From positions 1 to 10,104 of the forward strand of contig JANXTV010000488.1 in assembly GCA_025352185.1 (NCBI GenBank): DNA of 10,104 bases, written 5' to 3'. Below, in pieces: positions 1 through 5,743 of this stretch. The notes under the pieces were generated by a model. The model saw only the letters and a list, made by a program, of their open reading frames with translations. It made no database searches and was not told where the DNA came from. The position numbers and the translations under genes were made by a program. This DNA is from Oligoflexia bacterium. GTDB taxonomy: Bacteria; Bdellovibrionota; UBA1018. The number at the start of each line of letters is the position of its first letter. The first letter of the stretch is position 1.

Positions 1-794
1 AGCCCCGTTATAAGCGGATCATTAATGGCTGGAAGATCGAATCTATTTCTGCGCATCGGGTGGAAAACGGTGGAATTTTTATGGAGAAGGCGAAAGGGGT
101 CACGGCGAAGAAACTTTACCGAACCGACCCGGAAAATTATAAATCCGCAATGAGCGCGATGAGTCGGGTAGAGATGGATATTCTTCTCGGTATGGATACC
201 GAAGGAAAGCCATTTCCGGTAATGACCCACGCGAACCCGGATTTCCACGATGGGCAGGTCTTAATCGACGTGGCCACTCGCCGGGTCCAGATTCTCGATT
301 TCGGCCAGGCGGTCGACATCACGAACGCGGAGCGAGATCAAGCCGTGGAGTTCCTACGCATTGTCGGCGGCGGGGAGTCTCCGGCTTCCGCGGACCGGCT
401 GATTCGGAAGTGGATCGGTCCCCGTTCGGAATCTCTGTTTAAGGAAGGTGAGCTGAAGAAAATATTCTCCGCCGCGCCGGAACGAATGGATCGGTTCGTG
501 CGTCTGATTGCCGAACTCGAACTCCGCGGACTTCCGTTACCGATTTCCGTAATCCACTGGGTGATGGCCGCAAATCGGCAGATCGCGCTAGGCGAGAAGA
601 TCGGCGTACCCAACGAGCGTATCTTTAAATTTTTAGGCGGCGCCCAAAAGATCGGGTTTGGGCAGAAGAGTTTTAACCAGGCTCGACTGATGGCGCGAAG
701 TCTAAAGGCCGGTTTGATGCGTGCGGAAGATTTTATTTCCGATAAGTTTGAGCGTTGTAAGCTTTGGTTTAGTCCGGTCGTGCGCGCGAACTAA
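1..794 (+). CDS. ABC1/UbiB (AarF)-family kinase-like protein, C-terminal part
   Basis: The frame is open from base 3 with no stop upstream of the GTG at 60, so the gene begins before the window and only about its last 264 residues are seen. Two hallmarks of the atypical kinase family that includes UbiB/AarF are visible. One is the segment FMEKAKGVTAKKL, which resembles the family's 'MEyixGv' strand. The other is a catalytic-loop-like HANPDFHDGQ (codons 228-257) followed by an intact DFG (297-305). UbiB proteins bind ATP at the inner membrane and support ubiquinone biosynthesis or lipid handling. The usual loop is HADPHPGN; here the Asp is Asn, the Asn is Gln, and about two residues are inserted, so activity may differ. 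The helical C-terminal part shows no clear membrane span. The N-terminal KxGQ motif would lie outside the window. Family assignment is fairly sure; the exact ubiquinone role is not. Confidence 0.75.
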   Translation, partial: PRYKRIINGWKIESISAHRVENGGIFMEKAKGVTAKKLYRTDPENYKSAMSAMSRVEMDILLGMDTEGKPFPVMTHANPDFHDGQVLIDVATRRVQILDFGQAVDITNAERDQAVEFLRIVGGGESPASADRLIRKWIGPRSESLFKEGELKKIFSAAPERMDRFVRLIAELELRGLPLPISVIHWVMAANRQIALGEKIGVPNERIFKFLGGAQKIGFGQKSFNQARLMARSLKAGLMRAEDFISDKFERCKLWFSPVVRAN

Positions 795-854
795 ATACCG
801 GAAGGTACGGGCAACGAGCTTGACGCAGTGGGGGCACTCGGATTTACTTCATCC

Positions 855-1259
855 ATGGGCCTTTTCTTTAAACTCATTCGTCCCCTCCTCGGATTTTTCA
901 TCCTGAAGTTCGATCGAATGACGGCTCCGCGGCCTCCGTTTCGGACGCCGGAAGAGCAGCGAAAGCTCGATGCCGCTACCGCGCACCTCACTCTCTACCA
1001 ACTCGAGGCGTGTCCATTTTGCGTAAAGGTTCGGCGAGAAATCCTGCGGCGAGGTCTGCACGTGCGGATGAAGGATATTAAACGCGATCCGGTCGCGGCG
1101 GAGGAACTCCTCGCCGGTGGGAAAATCGACCAGGGTCCGTGTTTGCGGATTGACTCGAAGGCGGGATCTCATTGGATGTACGAGTCGTCAGAGATCATCT
1201 CGTACTTAGGAAAAGAATATCCGCTCCAGGGTACGAACGCCGAGACGGCTAAAGCCTAG
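855..1259 (+). CDS. Membrane-anchored glutaredoxin-like thiol-disulfide protein
   Basis: This 134-residue protein has a hydrophobic N-terminus (about residues 1-20, GLFFKLIRPLLGFFILKF), a short linker and a glutaredoxin fold. The redox site is CPFC (C53 and C56), following the strand LTLYQLEA. Further motifs are GGKIDQGPCL, with the cis-proline at P95, and YESSEIISYL, the glutathione-contacting end of the fold. This layout matches a known group of anchored proteobacterial glutaredoxins. The likely role is glutathione-dependent reduction of disulfides or mixed disulfides at the cytoplasmic face of the membrane. The residue before the cis-proline is Gly rather than the usual Val or Thr. I chose ATG 855 because the anchor begins there. 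An in-frame GTG at 828 would add nine residues, and neither start has a strong ribosome site. It lies 60 bp after the UbiB-like gene and may be co-transcribed with it. Confidence 0.85.
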   Translation: MGLFFKLIRPLLGFFILKFDRMTAPRPPFRTPEEQRKLDAATAHLTLYQLEACPFCVKVRREILRRGLHVRMKDIKRDPVAAEELLAGGKIDQGPCLRIDSKAGSHWMYESSEIISYLGKEYPLQGTNAETAKA

Positions 1260-1281
1260 TCTTAAATTGAGTCGTAAAATC

Positions 1282-2022
1282 TTAGTTCGAAGCGACGGCG
1301 CGGGTAGCTTCGCGTACTCGGTTGAGAGCGTTCTCGGTCAGCGTCTCCAGATCATCCGAATCGTCGTCGTTGAAAGCCGAATAGATCGCAACGTATCGCT
1401 TCATCACGGCTTGGACATATTCTTTCGGCATGCGATCGTCGGCGACGATTTGGCGAACTTTTTTGGCGCCCATATTATAAGCCGAGATATAGAGGCGGCT
1501 ATGTGAATCGAATTGGTCACGGAGCATCGCCATGAAAGCGATTCCGACTTTTACGTTTCCAACCGGATCGAGTAAGGTTTTTTCGCCCTTATACTTCAGG
1601 CTCATCTTCTTTGCGATCCAGAATGCGGTCGAAGGCTTTACTTGCATCAGACCGATTTCGGTGTGCTTACCGCGCATCTCCGGGTTGAACCGGGATTCGT
1701 TTTGGATCAGGGCCATGATGAAGATCGGGTCAAACCCGTATTTATCAGACTCGCGTACGATGGCGTTCGCGAGGCTTCGGGATTTCTTTTCAAATTTTTC
1801 GGGGAGCCACTCGGTCACCATGGATTCTACGAAGTCGGTGATGTCGGAGAGGGATTCCGATTTGCGGGCCGCGCTCTTCTTATAGTTTACGCCGCCGAGA
1901 AGCTCTTTCATGTGAGCGATTCGGGTCGTATTAGAGGCCTTAGAAGCGTCAGCCACGGAGGGAATCCCTCCGAAAGCAGTGGCGACAACCATTCCATGAA
2001 TTAAGTATTTAAGCGTTCCCAT
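1282..2022 (-). CDS. Exported lytic transglycosylase, SLT/GH23-type domain
   Basis: This 246-residue protein starts with a signal peptide (K5, hydrophobic run MVVATAFGG, probable cut after A-D-A at about residue 26), so it should act on peptidoglycan in the periplasm. The SLT domain spans about residues 85-220. It has the catalytic glutamate E109 in the motif IQNESRFNP, then GLMQVKPSTA (124-133) and the AYNMG motif (181-185). Enzymes of this family cleave the MurNAc-GlcNAc bond and leave 1,6-anhydro-MurNAc, for wall turnover, division or insertion of envelope machines. The segment between ESRFNP and GLMQV is shorter than the common 'AxSxxGAxGLMQ' form. The C-terminus carries an acidic patch (NDDDSDD) and then a basic end. 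The start ATG has an AGAGG close upstream on the minus strand. The gene faces the glutaredoxin gene tail to tail across 22 bp. It is not assigned to a specific Mlt or Slt type. Confidence 0.9.
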   Translation of the reverse strand: MGTLKYLIHGMVVATAFGGIPSVADASKASNTTRIAHMKELLGGVNYKKSAARKSESLSDITDFVESMVTEWLPEKFEKKSRSLANAIVRESDKYGFDPIFIMALIQNESRFNPEMRGKHTEIGLMQVKPSTAFWIAKKMSLKYKGEKTLLDPVGNVKVGIAFMAMLRDQFDSHSRLYISAYNMGAKKVRQIVADDRMPKEYVQAVMKRYVAIYSAFNDDDSDDLETLTENALNRVREATRAVASN

Positions 2023-2100
2023 GCCTCTAAGTAGTTCAAGTCCGGTGCCAGTTCGGGGAGAGCTAAGTATGCGTAAACCCCGGGGGTCTTTTTCGACACT

Positions 2101-2126
2101 CTGACTAAGGTTCGATCGCCAGTCAG
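2101..2126. repeat. Inverted repeat CTGACT-N14-AGTCAG in the slt/tatD divergent region
   Basis: Perfect 6-bp arms at 2101-2106 and 2121-2126 are separated by 14 bases, 57 bp upstream of the tatD-like start. It sits in the 160-bp region between two divergent genes, where promoters for both would be expected. It could be an operator for a dimeric regulator or a weak hairpin in the tatD leader. I see no convincing -35/-10 pair nearby. A 6-bp repeat can occur by chance. Confidence 0.35.
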
Positions 2127-2138
2127 GATCCGGCGAAT

Positions 2139-2167
2139 GTCACGGTAGCTAGTGTGTCCCCGGTGAC
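2139..2167. repeat. Second inverted repeat, GTCACGG-N14-CCGGTGAC
   Basis: The left arm is GTCACGG at 2139-2145 and the right arm CCGGTGAC at 2160-2167. They pair over 7 bp with one bulged C, again around a 14-base centre. It ends 15 bp before the tatD-like start codon. Together with the repeat at 2101 it places four TGAC/GTCA cores at 2102, 2122, 2139 and 2164. It may be an operator pair or leader structure; function is not shown. Confidence 0.3.
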
Positions 2168-2182
2168 GTATGAGAATGAAAT

Positions 2183-3028
2183 ATGGATTCGCTCTCCTCG
2201 AACTGGATCGATGCGCACGCGCATTTAACCGACATAAGAATAGAGAAGGAACTTCCGGAGATCGTCGCCTGCGCGGCCAGGGCCGGTATTTCTCGTTTCG
2301 TACTCGGGGGAGTGGATCCGCTCGAATGGGAAAAGCAGAAGCGGGTCGCGCAGAAATTCCCGGGAACGTTTCTCCATTCGTTTGGTTTACATCCTTGGTG
2401 GATCTCCCGCGCGACGGAATCTGAAATCAGCAAAGGGCTCGAATCGTTGCGCCGCGAACTCTCGAACGAGGGAGCCGACCGTGGAATCGCGATTGGCGAA
2501 ACCGGTCTCGATTTCCATTCGAATTTTTCCGAGGCGGTTCGTCCGGTTCAGGAGGCGGCCTTTCGGTCGCACCTCCGCCTCGCCCGGGAATTCGGGCGGC
2601 CCTTAGTTCTCCACGTCGTGCGCGCCCACGAACGAGCGATCGCGATTCTAAGGGAAGAAAAACGCGATGCGTTAACGAGTGGAGCTAGGGCCTGGACGGG
2701 AATTATTCATTCGTTTTCGGGAGACCTCGAGACGGCGAGGGCTTATCTGGACTTGGGGCTCACTCCCTCCATTTCCGCTCCCGTCCTGACCCGGGGCCGA
2801 GGATCCGCGTTTGAAAAAATGCGGGAGACCATGGTAACGCTAGGGGCCACAGAATTTGTAATCGAGACCGATGCTCCCGATCAGCCCCCCGCGGGCGAGT
2901 CGGGACTGAATTCACCGCTGAACCTCCTCCGCATCGCCGACGAAGTCGCGAAGCTGCGGGGAGTGACGCGGGAAACGATTCTGAATTCCTCCCGAGATAC
3001 GGTGAAAAGGATTTTTAAAATACCATGA
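2183..3028 (+). CDS. tatD: TatD-family metal-dependent deoxyribonuclease
   Basis: This 281-residue protein is close to the usual ~260 of the family and has a complete TatD metal site. It has the HxH pair in DAHAH (H12, H14), GLHPW, E106 in GETGLDF, H144 in LVLHV, H176 in HSFSG and D230 in ETDAP. TatD proteins are TIM-barrel, Mg-dependent nucleases of the amidohydrolase superfamily. They are reported to act as 3'-5' exonucleases on single-stranded DNA or RNA and in DNA repair, and the paralogues YcfH and YjjV cannot be told apart from TatD here. An insertion of a few residues (SGARAWTG) precedes HSFSG. It is the first gene of a plus-strand operon. Its TGA overlaps the ATG of tcdA by four bases (ATGA), which suggests translational coupling. 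The upstream ribosome site is weak (GAGAATG). Confidence 0.92.
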   Translation: MDSLSSNWIDAHAHLTDIRIEKELPEIVACAARAGISRFVLGGVDPLEWEKQKRVAQKFPGTFLHSFGLHPWWISRATESEISKGLESLRRELSNEGADRGIAIGETGLDFHSNFSEAVRPVQEAAFRSHLRLAREFGRPLVLHVVRAHERAIAILREEKRDALTSGARAWTGIIHSFSGDLETARAYLDLGLTPSISAPVLTRGRGSAFEKMRETMVTLGATEFVIETDAPDQPPAGESGLNSPLNLLRIADEVAKLRGVTRETILNSSRDTVKRIFKIP

Positions 3029-4005
3029 ATTTAGAAAACGATCTCACCGCAGTTTCTCCGTCGAGCCTATCCGTGAGCGGGGTGGCTTCGTCGCCCACCC
3101 AGATTCCGGTGGACCGCGATTGGTCGGAAGCCGAACTGGAAAATTATAAACTCCACCGACGATTTGACCGTATCGGTCGCCTCGTCGGTGATGCGAAAAT
3201 GAAAAAACTCATGGACTCGCACGTGATGGTGATCGGGCTCGGGGGCGTCGGCTCTTGGGCAGCCGAGATGCTCGCGCGTTCGGGGGTGGGTACCCTTACT
3301 CTCGTCGATTTCGACGAAGTGTGTATCACGAATTTTAATCGTCAACTGCACGCCCTTCAGGGTTCCGTCGGAACCCAGAAGGCGACGGCGGTTGCCGAGC
3401 GACTCACGAAGATTAATCCGTCCGCGAAAATCATTCCGGTTCTTCGGTTCTTTAATAATGACTCTCGCGACGAAATTTTCGCGTGCGAGATTGCCGGAAA
3501 AAAACCCGACTTTGTAATCGATGCGATCGACAGCATCACCCCGAAATGTATGTTGCTCGCGTACTGCCATCGGGAAAAGATTCCGGTGATTACGTCGATG
3601 GGTTCCTCAGGAAAACTCGACCCGACCCGGATCACGGTAACCGACCTCGGTAAAACCGAAATCGATCCGCTCGCCCGCGCCGTCCGTCAGATCCTCCGGC
3701 AGCAATACGGATTTTCGGCGAAAGGGAAGTTCGGCATCCCTGCCGTCTTTAGTTCGGAGGCGCCCATCATGCCGTCCGAGTTGAAGTACGATAATGGCAA
3801 AGGGTTTAAATGTGTCTGCCCGCAAGGGGATAATACTTTTTTCCAATGCGATAACCGAAATATCATCATGGGCTCGGCGGGATTCGTTACCGGTTCCTTC
3901 GGCATGGCCGCCGCCGCATACGCCGTCCGTTGCCTGATCGGCGAAGAAGTACACCCCTTCCTCGACGGAACGTCGACGTCTTCTCCGGAAGTGCCCATAA
4001 ACTGA
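3025..4005 (+). CDS. tcdA: tRNA threonylcarbamoyladenosine dehydratase TcdA (CsdL)
   Basis: TcdA is an E1-like enzyme that uses ATP to cyclise t6A at tRNA position 37 into ct6A, in bacteria working with the CsdA/CsdE sulfur system. This 326-residue protein shows the ThiF/MoeB-type Rossmann fold. The nucleotide loop is GLGGVGSW (71-78), followed by VDFDEV (94-99) and CITNFNRQ (100-107). K119 is in GTQKA and DAIDS is at 166-170. The entry phrase HRRFDRIGRLVGD is typical of TcdA rather than MoeB or ThiF, as is the late part with KTEIDPLA and VFSSEAP. The first ~45 residues are an extra Ser/Pro-rich, probably disordered leader. A late loop contains C263, C265 and C275, which may bind metal or form a disulfide. 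It overlaps tatD upstream by 4 bp and tgt downstream by 1 bp (TGATG), so the three genes are almost certainly one operon. Confidence 0.92.
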   Translation: MNLENDLTAVSPSSLSVSGVASSPTQIPVDRDWSEAELENYKLHRRFDRIGRLVGDAKMKKLMDSHVMVIGLGGVGSWAAEMLARSGVGTLTLVDFDEVCITNFNRQLHALQGSVGTQKATAVAERLTKINPSAKIIPVLRFFNNDSRDEIFACEIAGKKPDFVIDAIDSITPKCMLLAYCHREKIPVITSMGSSGKLDPTRITVTDLGKTEIDPLARAVRQILRQQYGFSAKGKFGIPAVFSSEAPIMPSELKYDNGKGFKCVCPQGDNTFFQCDNRNIIMGSAGFVTGSFGMAAAAYAVRCLIGEEVHPFLDGTSTSSPEVPIN

Positions 4006-5636
4006 TGTCGCGCCTTAATTTTAAACTCGAAAAAACGGCGAAGGATTCGGCGGCACGAGCCGGGCGCTTTCGTACGCTCCATAACGAAGTTCTGACTCCG
4101 CTCTTTATGCCCGTCGGGACGATCGCGACCGTGCGGGCGCAGAAGACGGAAACGCTTTTCGATTCGGGTTCCCAGGTTCTTCTCGCGAATACCTATCATT
4201 TAATTCAGCGTCCCGGCCTCGACGTCATGGAGCACTTCGGCGGAATTCATGAGTTTATGAAATGGCCCCGATCGGTACTCACTGATTCGGGCGGGTACCA
4301 AATTTTCTCGCTCCCGAAGCTACGGGAAATGAAGGAAGAGGGGGCGTGGTTTAAATCCCCGATTGACGGTCAGTCTATCCACCTATCCCCGGAAGCTTCG
4401 ATTGCGGCCCAGCGTTCGATCGGTTCCGATATCATGATGGTGCTCGACGAATGTATCGATTCCACTTCGGATAAGGTTCGGGCGTCGGCCGCGATGGAGC
4501 GGACGCACCGATGGGCGCGTCGTTCGCTCGAAGCGCGGGGGGATAACCCCGCCGCCTTATTCGGAATCGTCCAGGGTGCGTGTTACGAAGACCTTCGACG
4601 AGAATCGGCCGAGGATCTGAGTACCCTCGGATTCGACGGAATTGCCGTCGGAGGACTCGCCGTCGGCGAAGGCCGCGAAGAACGTGAGCGAATCGTCGGG
4701 GCGACGACGCCTTACTTACCGACCCACTTGCCTCGGTACCTGATGGGGGTCGGTACGCCGATCGATCTCCTCGAAGCCGTCCACCGTGGAATCGATATGT
4801 TCGACTGTATTTTACCGACCGCTTTCGCGCAGCAGGGAGTCGCGTTCACATCCCGCGGGAAAGTCGTCCTACGCCGCGGAATTTACCGAATGCAAAAAGG
4901 GCCGATCGACCCGGCCTGCGACTGTCCGACGTGCGCGAAGTACGACCGCGCTTACATTCAGCACCTCATTCGGTCCCGGGAAGTCCTCGGATGGAATTTA
5001 ATCGGCCAGCATAATCTCTATTTCTATCACCGCATGATGCGGGAAATGCGCGAAGCCATTTTCGAAGATCGATTCGTACAGTACTACCTCCAGTGGCGTG
5101 GCGTACTCGCGGCCGACGATCTGGATAACCCGGTGAAGAAGCCCAAGCCGCAACGGGAACGGAAAGAATTTCCACGGGAGCTCGGCGACTTTAGAATTAG
5201 GGAAACCGCGACCGGCGGTTCCACGATAGAAAAAGTTTCGACCGGCGAAATCATTTATGCCGTAGACGGAAAAGTACCCGTCGACTTTAAGCAGATGGCT
5301 TTAGCCACTTCGCTGGCGCGGGCGGTAGCCGAAGATCGTGAGTTTCGCATCCGGGACGCGAAACTTGGGACCGGAGCGATTGTCATGGCCGTTCTGAATG
5401 AAATCGAGACGCTCGTGGGAGAGATGAAAATCCGGCCGCGCGTCGTGATTGAAAGTGAGGGGGCGGAAATGGATCCCTTTAAGTTGGCGCTCCTCCATCC
5501 CTATAAGTTTAAGCACCTCCAGCACCCGGCCCCCTTTTCGATCGCGAAAGACGGTATCTGGAATTCGGCTGACGCCCAGATTACCTGGAGAATTACCGAC
5601 GCCCCCATTCCCGACGTCGATCTCGTCCTGAATTAG
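4005..5636 (+). CDS. tgt: Queuine/preQ1 tRNA-ribosyltransferase Tgt with an MnmC-like, apparently truncated C-terminal domain
   Basis: Tgt swaps guanine-34 of GUN-anticodon tRNAs for preQ1 in queuosine synthesis. Residues 1 to ~366 are a complete Tgt barrel: TDSGGYQ (general-base D94), LDEC (D148), nucleophile D267 in GIDMFDC, and the zinc site C305, C307, C310 and H336. After FDC the usual PTRxxRxG reads PTAFAQQG, so both tRNA-contacting arginines are replaced (A273, Q276). The total is 543 residues, against ~375 for ordinary Tgt. The extra tail has a charged linker (KKPKPQRERKE) and then a segment resembling the DUF752/MnmC methyltransferase family: STIEKVSTGEIIYAV, the SAM-loop-like DAKLGTG (451-457), and a 'MDPFKLALLHP...FKHLQHPAP' stretch. 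It stops at PDVDLVLN, where the family would continue into its 'DxFS' catalytic part. The ATG at 4005 overlaps the tcdA stop; an in-frame ATG at 3930 lies inside tcdA and is rejected. The tail identity is from memory of the family, moderate confidence. Confidence 0.9.
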   Translation: MSRLNFKLEKTAKDSAARAGRFRTLHNEVLTPLFMPVGTIATVRAQKTETLFDSGSQVLLANTYHLIQRPGLDVMEHFGGIHEFMKWPRSVLTDSGGYQIFSLPKLREMKEEGAWFKSPIDGQSIHLSPEASIAAQRSIGSDIMMVLDECIDSTSDKVRASAAMERTHRWARRSLEARGDNPAALFGIVQGACYEDLRRESAEDLSTLGFDGIAVGGLAVGEGREERERIVGATTPYLPTHLPRYLMGVGTPIDLLEAVHRGIDMFDCILPTAFAQQGVAFTSRGKVVLRRGIYRMQKGPIDPACDCPTCAKYDRAYIQHLIRSREVLGWNLIGQHNLYFYHRMMREMREAIFEDRFVQYYLQWRGVLAADDLDNPVKKPKPQRERKEFPRELGDFRIRETATGGSTIEKVSTGEIIYAVDGKVPVDFKQMALATSLARAVAEDREFRIRDAKLGTGAIVMAVLNEIETLVGEMKIRPRVVIESEGAEMDPFKLALLHPYKFKHLQHPAPFSIAKDGIWNSADAQITWRITDAPIPDVDLVLN

Positions 5637-5688
5637 GCTGAGAAGGAGCTCATCTGGTTAACGCGAGTCATTATCTAACTCTCTTTTT

Positions 5689-5703
5689 GCGGAATTTTTC
5701 CGC
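5689..5703. repeat. Short inverted repeat GCGGAA-TTT-TTCCGC, possible weak terminator
   Basis: Perfect 6-bp arms around a 3-base centre lie 52 bp after the tgt stop and 41 bp before the next start. It could mark the end of the tatD-tcdA-tgt transcript, but the run of T lies before the stem and only a broken T-rich stretch (TTGGCTTTATTT) follows. It is therefore not a classic Rho-independent terminator. An operator for the downstream gene is an alternative. Confidence 0.3.
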
Positions 5704-5732
5704 GTTGGCTTTATTTCCCGCCCAAATCGGTT

Positions 5733-5736
5733 AGGA
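5733..5736 (+). promoter_or_regulatory. Ribosome binding site deciding the start of the glycosyltransferase-deacetylase gene
   Basis: An AGGA stands 7 bases before ATG 5744 and only 4 before the adjacent GTG 5741. The spacing favours the ATG, so the protein begins MKILHIL. Confidence 0.5.
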
Positions 5737-5743
5737 TTTAGTG

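Noticed and set aside
1248..1257. GGCTAAAGCC mini-palindrome at the glutaredoxin end as a terminator
   Set aside because: Only 4-bp arms with a 2-base centre, inside the coding end, and no T-run after it.
1642..2004. Plus-strand open frame of 120 residues opposite the lytic transglycosylase
   Set aside because: It is the antisense shadow of a gene with a clear signal peptide and SLT motifs; its own translation shows no family signs.
2031..2049. GTTCAAGTCC followed by CCA, resembling a tRNA T-arm and 3' end
   Set aside because: The distance from the T-loop to CCA is too short for an acceptor stem, the T-stem does not pair, and no anticodon arm is found.
2076..2094. CCCCGGGG followed by TCTTTTT, resembling a terminator
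   Set aside because: The palindrome has no loop, so it cannot form a proper hairpin, and it lies between two divergent genes where no transcript should end.
3930..4004. Upstream in-frame ATG giving a 568-residue Tgt
   Set aside because: The added residues are the tcdA coding sequence in another frame and look non-native; ATG 4005 gives the usual Tgt N-terminus and the TGATG overlap.
5637..5743. Possible sigma-70 promoter (TTGGCT ... TAGGAT) before the fusion gene
   Set aside because: The spacing of 21 bases and the poor -10 match make it unconvincing.
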